A stretch of 64,000 nucleotides of DNA from Hippophae tibetana. Lineage: Eukaryota > Streptophyta > Magnoliopsida > Rosales > Elaeagnaceae. Made by a program: the position numbers and the translations under genes. The notes under the pieces were generated by a model. The model did no database searches, was not told where the DNA came from, and saw only the letters and a program-made list of their open reading frames with translations. Shown here in pieces: positions 34,338-47,282 of this stretch. The DNA is taken from contig CM072811.1 of assembly GCA_037013495.1 (NCBI GenBank), forward strand, positions 27,923,659-27,987,658. Direction: 5' to 3'. How positions within the stretch are numbered: the stretch's first letter is position 1; each line of letters begins with the position of its first letter.

Positions 34338-37300
34338 ATGACGGACGATCGCCGAGCCAAACCGGCCGATCCATTCCTATTAAACTATCAACCTTCTGAA
34401 CTAAAAATCGCTTCGGAGTTTCTCACTACGTGGCTTCCTTTTCTCTCCAGAGATCTCTGCCACCGCTGCACTACCAACCTCTGCAATCGCATCCGTTCGC
34501 TTAACTCAGGTAAAATTAGTCACTCTTTTTTTTTCGTTTTTAGTCGTAATATTCACTCTTTTTGATTCCCGAGAAAACTCCATTCAAGAAAATCAGTCTT
34601 AAATATGAAGTTTTCTAGTATTCCGTGCTTTCCTTTCAAAGCGACATTATATGTAAATCTTTACTTTATTTTTTGGGCTTCGCGAAATTATGGGATGATT
34701 ATTCTCTGGAGTGCTTGAATTTTTAGGAATTGGGTTCATGTTCACCCTTTATGTTTGTTTGTTACTGCAGAATTTGAGCCCGCACGTGTAGATAAGAATT
34801 CTAATACTTCAGCTGAAAAAGTAGAATTGCGGGTAGAGGCTAACAATAATCACGGTAAAATTTTTGATGCAAATTCAGTAGAAAGTTCGAAGGACGGTGA
34901 AGATACAAAATCGTTGGGCAGTTGGAAAGATGCTGCTGATGGGTCATCAGAATTTACGCCGGAAGCTTCTACCAGCGAATTAGTCAGTGAATATCCGGCA
35001 ATTGGGACCCCTCCTCGAATGTCTTGGGCGGATATGGCCCAAGAAGATGAGCTTGAAGGAGAAGAGGAAGAAGGGGAAGAGCGTGAATCGAACAAGTGGC
35101 TGGTCATTGGGACTGATTCAACTAGGGTATCTAAGACTGTTGAAAAGCCCAACTTGTCTCGGGAACAGAGGGAATACATTAGGTTTATGAATGTGAAGAG
35201 GAAGGAGGATTATATTTGCTTGGAGAGAGTTAATGGAAAATTTGTTAACATTCTTGCTGGACTCGAACTCCATACTGGTATCCTCAGTGCTGCCGAGCAG
35301 AAAAGGACTGTTGATCATGTCTACATGCTTCTAGAGAAGGGTAGAAGGGGTGAATTAAGAGGTCAGTGTTATTCTCTTGCTATCAAAACTTCAATTAGTG
35401 GTGTAAATTGGGATGGTACAACCATTAATTTTAGGAACCCTTCTCATCTTATCCCACTTAATTTTTGATGAGATGGGATGATGATGGAATGATACTATTG
35501 TGATATCTCATTTATCTTAAATAGAACTAAATGGGATAAGTAAAAATAAAAAAAATAATAGAAAATATGAAACATGATTATTTATGATTTGAAAAATTAA
35601 TAAAGAAAATGATGGAGTTAAACATATTATGACTATAATTTAAATGGGATTGATAGTATGTAAACGGGATGTTACAACTTTAAACCATGAGTCTATTAGG
35701 GACACTAAATGAGATATGATATGAGATGGTATAGTACACCTTACATCTCTAATTACAGTTAAGGTTTGTTAGTTTGTGCTTCTTCTTTTTTTGTTCTTCT
35801 TTTATTATATGTTTTTGAGGCTAAATGAATTCACAACTTAAAACTTTGTTGTCCATACCACAATTTATTTTGAATTAGGATGAAGCATCAATGTGTTTTG
35901 TTTTGGAATACTTGCTTTTACTTGTCTGGTATTTTTTTTTAAATTTGTTTTACTTGTCTACTCAAACATTGTGTTTTTCATCCTAGGTGTAAACTGATAG
36001 AAATTGTTAAGGAAACTTATCAAAAAATATCATCCATTAATATCCTCAAACCTGCTACTGTATTGGATATAAATATACACAGTTGTGCAAAATAAGCATC
36101 CAAAAGAACAAGTGGAGGATCCAAGTTCATTTATTTTTGATGTACTGAGTTAATGAGCAGTCACATTAACTCTTGTGGTTAGTTGTAGATTTGTAGTCAG
36201 GGTTATTATTGCATAGTGTATTATGAATTGCATTTTTTTGTTTTTCAAGTAACACTATCGTTTGGTAGAATGCTGCTTCTGAAGGCTCTTTTTTAGTTTG
36301 ATTGTATCTTGTTGACTGTATAAAGTGGTTGGTTGATTACATCTTCTGTTGCATTCTGCCTCATAGCTCTCTATTGGGCTATTATTTTGTTAGTTTATAT
36401 GCCAAGTTGTTTCTCTTTTATATTAATTTTTATTCCTGTTAAGGAAAAACATTGTTCTTGATCATGATATAAATTGGCAGCTGGCCTGGCCTATGCAACT
36501 GATTATGGTGTGAACTTAGGTTATGACTTGCAATTCTTCCTTTGTTTTGTTTAAAGTTTTATCCATATTGTTTCATTTGCACAGTTCTCAAAATCAAAAA
36601 TATATAATATGAATTACCATGTGGTAAATGTCACAATCTTCCATGCTCTTTGCCTAGTTCATCATTTAACATAATGCATGATGGATCATATATACGAGAA
36701 TAATTAAATTAGTACATGTAATATTTTTTAAGGTCATACTTGATTTGGACAGGTCACTGCATTCCATTATAGAAATTTTGCTTTTCTTCATTTGAAATAA
36801 ATTTTAATGGAAATCTTATATTCCAGTCTCCTTATGATTTATTTTTGGCTGGAAAAATGTGATGCTTGTGCTAAATCGCTTAATGTCTTTTCAAAATTGT
36901 GCAGAACGTACATATACTGCTCCTGAGAAGTGGATGAGGGGCAAGGGACGCGTTACTATACAATTTGGGTGTTGTTACAACTATGCAGTGGTACACCTTT
37001 TATAAATACCCTTTCTTTGGGGCATATCAAATTTTTTCAAGATCATTTTATTAATTTTAGTATTATGGTAGTGCCCTTCTAATTAACCATAAAGATTGTA
37101 GGTTTTATAGTGTGCTAATACCTTATATCTACTTGTGGTAGGATAAAAATGGTAATCCGCCCGGAATTCTCCGGAATGTAAACGTGGATCCAATACCTCA
37201 TCTTTTTAGGGTGATCATCCAGAGGCTGGTTAGATGGCATGTGCTTCCCCCAACCTGTGTACCTGATAGTTGCATTGTCAATGTATATGATGAAGGGGAC

Positions 37301-37992
37301 TGTATACCGCCTCATATAGACAATCATGATTTTGTTAGGCCTTTCTGTACTGTTTCATTTCTTAGTGAGTGCAATATAGTCTTTGTTGGTCCTGGTGAAT
37401 TTTCTGGTTCAGTTGCAATCCCGCTGCCTGTAGGGTAAGTATGTAACAGATAATGAATGTAATCTTCTCCATTCTCAGTGGCATTTGCATATCTAGTAGT
37501 TATTTTATCCTTTTCAATGGTTTCTTTTTGGATCAAGTCTTATAGTGTTTTTCCTTCAGATCTGTTCTCGTCTTGAATGGAAATGGAGCTGATGTGGCTA
37601 AGCATTGTGTGCCAGCTGTGCGTGCAAAGAGGTAAGAGCTGGAGTTGTGAAATAATTTTAGTTTCTCGGATTATGAGCTCTGTTTATTGTAGCTGAAATT
37701 GTGTGTGTTTATATTTTTAAGGATATCAATCACGTTTCGAAGGATGAATGAATTGAAACGTCCAATTGGATATAGTCCAGAAGCTGATTTACTAAGGATC
37801 CAACCATTGTCTTATGATATGAACCAGACAAGTGGGTTCCGTACTCCTAGAACTGAAAGCCACACAATGAGGCGATCATTTCAAAGATCAGGTAATAGGG
37901 GTGGGAGGGTATTTTATGGGAGAGAACCCCACTCAGAGCCTGGTCCACCTTGGAGTCGACGAGGACCCGGAAATAGGAGGGGAAGGGAATGA
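34338..37992 (+). CDS. ALKBH9: ALKBH9-type RNA N6-methyladenosine demethylase (2OG-Fe(II) dioxygenase)
   Basis: I read exons 34338-34509, 34771-35361, 36905-36990, 37142-37434, 37560-37631 and 37722-37992, all with GT-AG introns, giving 494 codons plus TGA. The N-terminal ~200 residues are acidic and low-complexity, with the conserved MSWADMAQEDEL (141-152). The catalytic double-stranded beta-helix follows: NVYDEGDCIPPHID gives the iron ligands His341 and Asp343, the third is His396 (VAKHCVPA), and RISITFRR supplies the 2-oxoglutarate arginines Arg405 and Arg411. The C-terminus is rich in Arg and Gly (RGGRVFYGRE, RRGPGNRRGRE), suited to RNA binding. By family knowledge it oxidises m6A in RNA back to adenosine. 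The sequence resembles ALKBH9A/B/C more than ALKBH10; which paralogue is not certain. Intron 2 is long (1.5 kb). Confidence 0.93.
35362..36904 (+). other. Long intron 2 of ALKBH9 with a repeat-like segment
   Basis: The first part (about 35440-35740) contains GGGATAAG, GATGAGATGGGATGATG and GATATGAGATGGTAT in both orientations, which suggests a small inserted element. No clean terminal repeats were found. The exon-intron frame continues open for about 30 codons past the donor (to 35468), so intron retention would add residues and then stop. Confidence 0.35.
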
Positions 37993-40380
37993 CTGGGCAG
38001 TACTTGACAGATATATGTTTGTCATCCTGTGGTTTTATACCGAGTTGGTCATCAAGGTTACTACATCTCAGGTTCTATTATAAGGTTTGCCTATTAGTGT
38101 TTGGTTTTTGCCCCCATCCCTATTTGTATGCCTAATGCCTTCTTGGAGTAGATTTCAATTGGATGTCCAAAGGCAATATAGCAAGTTAATATGAGTATTT
38201 TAAGCTTACAAGTTTGAGCAATTTGCCTAGAATGCACATGCGCATGCCCACGGCCCCACACAACACACAGGATTGTGATCTCCTGAGTTCTGAACTTTGT
38301 GAGCTCTGAAGTATGGTTATGCTGCTTTCTAGATTCGAGTACTTTTTATATATATAGTTAAGTCTATTCTTATCAGTTAAAGTTGTCAGTTTGAATTCTT
38401 TTTTTGTTTTGGCATGTTCATGACATCTTTTTGTGCCACACATTCTAGGTGTGATCTTAAGGGATTTGGATTTCTGGTAAATTACTTCTAAAATTCAATC
38501 TGTGCTTCTGTGAAGCTAGGTCTTATCAAACTTGTCTTCATGTTTAACTAGATAATGCTATTGCAAAATGGTATTTGCTTTTTTCAGCAGGCAAAAAAAA
38601 AAAAACAAAGTTTTCATTGTTCTGTAGTACGGATCCCTCTTATAGAAGGAATGGAGCATAAGGGTAAAAAAATTCTTAAAAATTCAAAAAAAAAATTTAC
38701 TTTAATAACAAGACTTTGATTGAGTTCAGTTGTTACAATAATTGAGTTTACTGTTCGTCACTGATAACTTTTTTGGATGAAAGGTTGAAGCTTTAGAATT
38801 CCCTTCCTCCCTTAGAGCAAAGGTAGGTAGCTTTCTTCACCTCTTTTTATAATAATAATAATAATAAATCTAGTAATTTGATCGAAGAAATTCTTAATTA
38901 TAAAATGTTGTATGTCTCATGCTAATCATAATTGTTGAGTTGATATTATCTATATGTCTGATGTTTTTATTTTTTTTAATAAAAATAAAGGTTCAATATT
39001 AAAATATATCTATTATAAAAATTTCTCATTTAATTTGCCTAAAATATCGTATTAATATGTGTCATGAGTAATAAATAACTCATCCATGATGTTGTTGTTA
39101 AAATAAATAAATAAGATATCCGAATAGTCTTTATTTAGTTTAAATGTTCACTTTATTCTTTTTATTTCGTATGGGCACTTTAGATCCATTTTAGACCGAA
39201 AATTGGATTAATAGTTACTTTTCCTTTTTTTTTTAATTTAAAGAAGTAATAATGCAGTTTTTATAAAATAAAATAAAAATCAAATTTTACAATCAATTAA
39301 ATATGGAACCTAAGTCTAGAGTTGCTCAACTATAATTCGTTTAGAAGCTTAGTTAATTGAGTCCAAATTATCTCGAAGTATAGGAGGGGTTATCAAATCA
39401 TTAGTTTTTTTTTTTTTGGTCTTACATCATATTTAATATAAATTTTAAAAATTAATTTCTTATCGGAAACCCAATTTATTTTTATAACATCTTTAATTAA
39501 AAATAAATTATACAATTTATATATATTTATAGGTTTTATATGATTTAATATCGAGATATATATTTATAAATCAATAAAAATTTGACATATAGCTATTTTA
39601 CGTCCCATTAAGAACAAATAGAATTACTCCTTTATATTAAAAGGAAAATGTTTCTTGGAGATTCATAAATTTATACTTATTTTTACATCTATATTAATAT
39701 TATCTAAAAAAATTGAATTATTTTTTAATTTTAAAATAATTATGGCTAATGTAAAAATATAAAACATAGTCACAAAAATATGTACAAAATTAAATAATAT
39801 TAACATTTGATTATTATTTATAACTTATATTCATCCGTGCAAATCTCATAATAATCAGTAAATGTTAATAAATAGTACCACATAGTATAGTTATATTAAT
39901 CTCTAATGTTATTCATTTTACATTCAACTTAACATTAACGTCATTTGATATATAAACAATTTGATTGTATATATCATTACACATTTAAAAAAAATATTGC
40001 AACAAATAATTTTATTAATATTGTAAAATATATATAAAATATTTCTTTTATCTATATTATTAATTATGTATTAATATTATTATTAGATAAAATTATTATT
40101 ATAACAATAATAATTCTATCTCTCATGATAAAAATAATCTTATACTTGATAATGTTATTTCAAAATGGAAAGTAATAATCGAAGCAAGAGATAGATAGCG
40201 AAAAAAATGATCAATATATTTTCTAAAATGATTTGATTCACATTGTGGTATTATGTACGAAAAATCGATTAATAATATTGAGATTTTAATTTTACATAAA
40301 TATCGAAGATATTATCACTATCAATCAATATTTGAATTATAAAAATCATTAAATTTTAAATATTTTTAAAAGCATTTGAA

Positions 40381-40412
<32 letters not shown>

Positions 40413-42678
40413 GATTAATTTAATTAATTTTTTCTTTCAAACATTATATATGTGATTCAAATATATCATAAGATAACATATACAACACTAAAATATTATG
40501 ATTAATATTATTTTTCATTAAAAAAATAATTTTTTTAATTTTTTTGATATCTATATAAATTATGTTAAAATTAATAAAAAATGAATAATATAAGTACAAA
40601 ATTATTTTAAAAATAAGAATTAGTAGTTCATAAATAAAAAATTGTTTGAGAGAGAGAGAAAAATAGAAAAAAAATTATGTAACTAAATCTATATTAATGA
40701 ATCACAACTTAAAATTTTTTTGATAGAAGATAATGAGTTACATATTATAATTAAATATTCACTATTTAAATAAATGAAAAAAATTATTAAAAATTAAAAT
40801 TGATTACCTTTACATAAATATTAACTTAATTAATTATAGTTATAAAATTTGATATTCCGTACAATATATATATTTTTAAATTTTTTGAAAACAATTTGTA
40901 AAATTATGGAAGAAGATACAAAAACGTAAAAAAATGTCAATTTTTTTTATATTTCTACAAAAATAAAAACACCATATCTAGGAGTGTTAGTGCCGTGTTA
41001 TTTGTGATTGTGTCATGTTATCCGTATTGTGTTTTGATATTAATTATATCGAATTTTCTTATAAATTGAAACATGCGTGAAAATATATACTTAACTTTTT
41101 TTAATAATACTTATTTATAATAGTAAAACTTTTAAAGACATAAAAAGTTATCTATCAATTCTTAATATAGTTTTTGATTGTATTATGTCATGATATTATC
41201 ACTCCTATTCATATCTATATCATACCCTCACGTTACTAAAATTTTGAAGGAAATTTGAAGAAATATGGGGATATTGTAATCCATGGAATGTACTAACTAA
41301 TTTTAACATTAATAAGAAGGAAACATAGGAAAATAAAACGATTTTTAATAATTTTTCTCACCTTTCTTTTCGCTTGATTTCTAAGTAATGTAAGCCTTCG
41401 TCATTCCCTGCAAAAGAATATGACCCTTCAAGTTACTGTACCTCTTAAGAAAATGATTGCACATATCCACATGACGCTCGTGCTTTAAACTTGCATTACA
41501 ATGAAGAAATTTGATATTTATATACCCCGGAGCTTTCTGATCACGAATGATATGAATAAATAAATATATTTAACCATCCTAATTACAAAATAATTTAAAT
41601 TAATAATACATTTATGAATTTAAAATTTAAAAATAATTAATATTTTTTAAAACTATGAAAAAAAAATTAAATAACATATAATCAAACATTTATAATTAAA
41701 TTTAAGTAAATTGACAATTTAGTACTTAATGTTTTAAGTTGATCAAGTTAAATTCATTGATTTTCGGATTTACATATATGTTTGGTAAATTGGCAATTTA
41801 TCACCTAATTTTTTAAGTTGATCAAGTTAGTTCTTAAATTAGCTTGATTAATAGATAACCTAATTGGAATTAGAAATTATAGTGTGGGATTAGTAAACCT
41901 CAAATTTGTCACTTTTTATTGTTAGATATACATTATAAATCAATGCAAAATAGAAAGAAAAAAAACATCTAAAGATATGGGTGATCATGGAAAGAATCTT
42001 AACAGAATTATCTTAACTTTTTATTTTTGTAAAAAAAAAAAGTTAAAAGTATTAACAAGATCAACAACTAATATGTATATAAGATTTTCTCTTGTCCATA
42101 ACCTCTACCCTAGCATCTAGTTCCATCCCAAATCCTAATTTTTCTTATTTAGTACTCAAACTTCTCTCATATGAACAATCTAATTTTTTTAGGATTGAAA
42201 AAGTTGGTAGTCATATTAATCGAACTGAAAGTAATTGTATATTAACAAATTAATCAATATACTAAATTATATACTAAATTGATGAAATTAAATTTATAAT
42301 TAACTAACTCAATCTAGGTATGCAATTCAACTATTATTTTCTTTCTTTTGTTCTTTCGTTAAATTCAGCTATTACTTGTAAAACTTGTTCTACTTAGACT
42401 AGTCTTAAAAGAAGAAAGAACTTGAAGAGAATTAGTATATTTTGATTATTTTTTATTTTTATTTTTAACTAAAACGCATAAAGTGTTTTTACTTGTTATT
42501 GATATATATTTTGATCAATTTTAATATATATAAACAATTTAAATATAAATATTATATATATATATATATTATTTATAAATAAGGATAAAAATATCAAAAA
42601 TAAAAATAAGGTAATCTAAATATCAACACGAAAAAGAGGGTTAAGAGAAAATTTTGGGGTCCTGAATTGAGGTTTAGT
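37993..42678. other. AT-rich intergenic DNA downstream of ALKBH9
   Basis: The first few hundred bases probably hold the 3' UTR of ALKBH9. No gene is supported after that. Microsatellites occur at 38850-38867 (ATA)n and 40379-40409 (AAT)10. CATATG at 42679-42684 is the target duplication of the copia element that follows. Confidence 0.5.
40379..40409. repeat. (AAT)10 microsatellite
   Basis: A perfect AAT trinucleotide run lies in otherwise AT-rich intergenic DNA, with no gene nearby. Confidence 0.9.
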
Positions 42679-42684
42679 CATATG

Positions 42685-42909
42685 TGACAAACATTGTGTT
42701 TCTGATAATTATCATATATATTTCATATTATTTCTATTATGTTTCTAGACAAGAGTTTAGGTATATGTATACAAAGAAAAACGAAAACTAAACAATAACC
42801 CTAACTACTGCACATCCATGTTTTATGGCTCCACTAAGATTATTGTCTGCTCCATGTTTTGCTCCACTAAACATTAATGTCTGTCACTGTTGCAGCATGC
42901 ACCACAACA
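42685..42909 (-). repeat. 3' LTR of the copia element
   Basis: This 225-bp LTR is equal in length to its partner at 48233. Its internal edge is separated from the purine tract by about ten extra bases (CACACCAACAC). The LTR start could therefore be placed at 42918 by copia convention (TGTTGGTG after GGGGGAG). The 5' LTR lacks those bases, so I keep 42909. Confidence 0.87.
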
Positions 42910-42918
42910 CACACCAAC

Positions 42919-42930
42919 ACTCCCCCTCAA
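42919..42930 (-). other. Polypurine tract of the copia element
   Basis: On the minus strand this reads TTGAGGGGGAGT, the standard copia plus-strand primer tract, between the RNase H end and the 3' LTR. Confidence 0.85.
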
Positions 42931-43412
42931 GTTGGTGCATATATGTCTCTTATGTCCAACTTGTCAAATGAGTTGTAGAAGTTCTTTGCATACACAAATT
43001 TTGTGAGTATATCACCCAGTTGATCTTCTGATTTAACAAATGGGAACTGAATAATCTTTTCTTCAAGATTCGGTTTGATGAAGTTCTGATCCACTTCAAC
43101 GTGCTTCGTGCGATCATGTTGAACTGGATTGTGAGAGATGGAAATGGCTGCTTTGTTATCACAAAATAAGTTCATTTCAAAGTTAGGAGCAACACTAATC
43201 TCAGTTAGAAGTTTTTTCAACCAAAGGAGCTGACATATTCCCTTGACCATTCCTCGAAATTCAGCTTCAGTACTAGATAAGGAAACTACCTTTTGCTTCT
43301 TGCTTCTCCATGTAACAAGATTGTCCACCACAAAAGTAAAGTACCGAGTAGTAGATTTCCTATCCTTCATATTCCCTGCCCAGTCTGAATCTGTATATCC
43401 AACGACTTCCAA
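42927..43412 (-). pseudogene. copia RNase H domain
   Basis: An open frame of 161 codons contains GYTDSDWAGNMKDRKSTT, VVSLSSTEAEFRGM, LFCDNKAAISISHNPVQHDR and KHVEVD, the complete set of copia RNase H signatures including the catalytic acidic residues. It ends with DILTKFV and a short tail at the polypurine tract. It is the best-preserved part of this element. It should be the C-terminal end of the polyprotein but is separated from RT by a stop. Confidence 0.9.
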
Positions 43413-45058
43413 TTAACCATTCTTTGAAAACATAAGTCCTTTCCCAGGGGAGGATTTTAAATAACGGAGTATTTGCATGACGGCATCCATATAGTCTTCA
43501 CTTGGGCAGTGCATAAAATGACTCACGACACTCACAGCATAAGCAATATTAGGTCGAGTATAAGATAAGTATATGAGTTTACCTACTAACTGTGATATCT
43601 CTGTTTATCTGTTGGTACTTGGTCCACATATTCTCCAAGTTTATGATTTTGGACCATTAGAATATCGACAGGTTTGCAATCTAGTAATCTTGCCTCTGCT
43701 AGTAGGTCTAGAGTATATTTCCTTTGGGAAAGACATATACATTGTTTTGATTTGGTTATTTCAATGCCTAAGAAGTATTTGAGTCCTCCCAAGTCCTTCA
43801 TTTCAAACTCATTTGACAGTTGTTCTTGAAGCCTAAAGATTTCTTCTTTATCATCCCCTGTAATGATCATGTCGTCTACATAGACTATAAGGGCTGTTAT
43901 TTTTCCTAATCGATGTTTTAGGAAAAGAGTGTGGTCAAAGTTGCTTTATTGAAACCCATATTTTCTCATTGCTAAACTCAATCTGCCAAACCATGCTCGA
44001 GGTGATTGTTTTAGTTCATACAATGCTCATTGTAATCTACATGCAGTTTCTTTTCCTGATGTAACAATATATCCTGGTGGAATATCCATGTAAATCTCTT
44101 CTTCAAGGTCACCATGAAGGAAGGCATTCTTCACGTCAAGTTGGTACAATGGTCAATCTAAATTTGCTGCAAGAGATAACAAAACTCTCACAGTTTTTAG
44201 TTTAGCCACAGGTGAGAAGGTTTCTTAATAATCTTTACCATGTTTCTGTGTATACCCTTTTGCTACTAACCTCGCCTTGTATCGATCAACTGACCCATCT
44301 GCTTTATACTTAATGGAGAAAATCCACTTGCATACTTCCATCTTCCTCCCTTGAGGCAACTTGCTTAACACTCATATGTTATTCTTCTACAGTGCCTCAA
44401 ATTCTTCTTTTATAACTTGAGCCCAATTTGGATCAGATAAGGCTTCTTCAACGCTGCTTGGAATTTGACATGAGGAGAATGTTTGTGCAAAAGCCCTGAT
44501 AGGTTCATATAACCCTTGAGTAGATACATAATTGGCTATTGGATACTTGGGTTGTCGTTCCTCTTTGTCTGGAGAGTATCGATTCGGAGGTTTGCCTTGA
44601 TTGTGTCTAAAAGGTAGAACATAATCAACAGATGTATCTATAGCATTAGTTTGTAAAGGTATGATAGGAAAACTTACCTCAGGAATATTCTCAACAGGAG
44701 GATCATTGGGTACTAGAGAGTGTAGGGTTGTATCAACCACTACATCTTTTGGAGATTCAGTCACTAGTTCAGATTCAGTTCTTAGAAGTTCAAGTTCGGG
44801 TCTAGGTACTTGCTCATCCATATTGTTGGCATTATCTGAGTATGTCGGATTGTTACTAATGTCTAATACTTCAAGATCAAGCCAATTCCGTTGTTCACCA
44901 TAAATCTCCTCTTGAAGAGGGTAATTGGATACTAATGATGGAAAAAACCATTCAGATTCTAGGAAAGTGACATCCATGGTAATGTAGGTTCTTTTAGTAA
45001 TAGGATCGTAGCATCTTTTTGTACGCCATACCCCAAGAAAACACATTGGATAGCACAT
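43413..45058 (-). pseudogene. copia reverse transcriptase and RT linker
   Basis: From about 45058 a frame of 223 codons covers the linker after integrase, including SSVEEALSDPNWAQVIKEEF just before RT. RT follows in broken frames: [19 protein letters not shown] (near 44090), ALYELKQSPRAWFGRL (near 44000) and the intact catalytic YVDDMIITG (near 43865-43885). GGLKYFLGIEI and a YLSYTRPNIAYAVSVVSHFM stretch come next. Several in-frame stops (in place of Gln codons) and frameshifts prevent function. Confidence 0.88.
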
Positions 45059-45975
45059 GGATCCAACTTAGTTCGTTGATTTTTATGGAGGTGGACAAAA
45101 GCAACACATCCAAAAATTTGGGGCGGAAGCATCAAAATAGTAGGTAAGGGAACATGATCAGATAGCACCTTTAATGAAGTCTGAAATTGTAAGTTTTTTT
45201 TGGGCATACGGTTTAGTAGATACACAGCTGTAGTAACAGCATCACTCCAGTATCTACTAGGCATATGTGCACCAATTAGTAAGGCCCGAACAGTTTCTAA
45301 AATATGTTTATTCTTCTTCTCTGCAGTCTCATTCTTTTGTGGGGTTTGTGAACACGAGGTTTCATAGAGAATATCATGGTTGTTCAAGTATGTCTGAAAT
45401 TTTTGATTAACATACTCCCCTCCATTATCAGACCTAAGAATCTTGATTTTTTTAGAAAAGTGTGTCTGAACCATGGTGTGAAACAAGTGAAACGTAGAAA
45501 ATACTTCATATTTATGTTTGAGAAGGTAAAGCCATGTCATTCGTGTATAATCATCAACAAAAATTACAAATCAATGATGACCCGATGACGTAGTGACCGG
45601 GGAAGGTCCCCAAACATCAGAATGTACAAAAGCAAAAGGAGTCATACTTTTATTCATGCTTATAGGATAAGACGCTCTATGACTTTTTGCTAAGATACAA
45701 GTATCACATTTGAAATCTGAGTGTGTGATATTTGAAAATAAACTAGGGAGTAGGTGCTTTAAATACCCAAATGATGGATGCCCAAATCGATGATGACATA
45801 ACCAAATCTCGCATTCCTTGTTACCAATAGTGTGTTGCATGTGATTGGCTCTTCCTGAACTGAGGTCATCTATATAATATAATCCCTCTCTCTTAGTACC
45901 ACATCTAATGATCTTCTTGGTGAGAATATCATGTAGGAGACAAAAGGTAGAATACATCAATACTACACAGTTAAG
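44959..45975 (-). pseudogene. copia integrase
   Basis: The zinc-binding HHCC part is seen as HHRFGHPSFGYLKHL … CDTCILAKSH (about 45820-45690). Of the catalytic core, HSDVWGP, LRSDNGGEYVNQ and NETAEKKNKH keep all three acidic residues, although the last motif (normally QNGVAERK) is altered. A frame break near 45575 separates the two open stretches (45571-45960 and 44959-45540). The conserved C-terminal part (IFGCVAFVHLHK, KLDPCAIQCVFLGY) follows. Confidence 0.88.
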
Positions 45976-45987
45976 ATCTGAAGTGAC

Positions 45988-46335
45988 CTAACTTACATAC
46001 ATTAGTCTGTTTGAAAGAGAGGGTACAAGTAATGTATTAGATAATGATAATGAAGGAGATAAAGTCATTGTTCCAGCCCCTATAACTAGATAAGTGACCC
46101 CATTGGCATTGGCAACACGGCTCTGTCTCGGTTGGGTTGTATTGGAGAGATCTATTGGGTCAAATGTCATATGATCTGTAGACTCTAGAATCCAATCCTC
46201 ATTATCACTATGAGTAGAGATGTGGAATGCTTTACTTGAAATACCTGGATCATGGGAAGATTCGGTCAGAGGAATAAGAGATAGTGATGCATTATTGGTA
46301 GCCACAGTGGCGTGCCCAGTGGTTTCCCGTTTCTT
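45988..46335 (-). pseudogene. copia protease
   Basis: A 105-codon frame contains DWILESTDHMTFD. The family motif is WI.DSGATDHM, so the catalytic Asp-Ser-Gly is replaced by Glu-Ser and the Gly-Ala pair is missing (a 6-bp deletion). Downstream VANANGVTYLVIGAGTM and LSNTLLVPSLSNRLMYVS match copia protease. The loss of the active site argues against activity. Confidence 0.82.
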
Positions 46336-47282
46336 TCATGCTTGAAGATCATTCCACCATTCTGGATACCCATGTAGTTTGAAGCAGTTTTCACAGGTGT
46401 GTTTAGAGTTTCCACAATGGCCACATTTCATGTTAATAGACGGTGGATTTCCCGTGGATTTTTTGCTACCCAAAAAAGTTCTTGGTTTGAGTGGCAATGG
46501 ATTATGGTATCCCTTGATACCTTTGAAAGCCATAACTGCTCCGAGTGTTGTATCTATACCCGTGATCATCACGGTCTTCCGAACCTCTTCTCTACGGATG
46601 AATCCATAGGCTTGTTCCACCGTAAGGAATGGTTTGATTTGAAGCACATCACTTCGAGTTTTATCTAGTTTGTCATCAAGTCCATCGAGGAAGATATACA
46701 CTCGATCTTCCTATACGATGGAGTTGTATTTTTGTATGTCAGTCGCACACTCCATTGGATTAGGATGACGGAAATCAATTTCACGCCATAACCCTTGAAG
46801 GTCATTGTAGTATTTTTCAATGGATCCATCCACCTACTTCATACGAGTAACTCAACGGTGAAGATCATACACTTGAGTCGTTTATGTCCCATCATAGTAG
46901 GTACTAGTAGTAGAATCCCAAACATGTTTCGCAGTTGGGAATCGAATAAAATTTGTAATCAAGGAGGGGTCCATCGAATTGATCAACCATCCTTTGACAA
47001 TGACATTTTCAGTGCGTCATCTCCTGAATGAGGGGTCAGTTTCAAAAGGTTGAGGAAATCCCCATTAATATATCCCAGTTTGTCTTTGCCAGAGATATAT
47101 ATCTCCACCACTTGGGACCACAAGCCATAGTTGGATTCTCCCAACTTGATACTAATGGGAGTAGTCGACACTTCAATTAGCAGAGGTTGTGAGGTGATCT
47201 GAGCTCTAGTTAGAATTTCTGTTATTTTTGTAGTCAACTCTTCCAATATGAAATTGGTGGTTAAATCTCTAGATTCTGTCAT
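46336..47282 (-). pseudogene. copia gag
   Basis: The start at 47282 (MTESRDLTTNFILEELTTK) leads into a UBN2-type capsid with LGESNYGLWSQVVEIYISGK, broken after about 99 codons. The second open part (46701-46336) has FLDGLDDKLDKTRSDVLQ and a zinc knuckle CGHCGNSKHTCENC (CX2CX4HX4C) followed by KLHGYPEWW. Gag would form the particle. A frameshift near 46980 and stops divide it. Confidence 0.87.

Noticed and set aside
34850-35179. 109-codon minus-strand frame with poly-serine
   Set aside because: It is the reverse reading of the acidic, GAA-rich exon 2 of ALKBH9.
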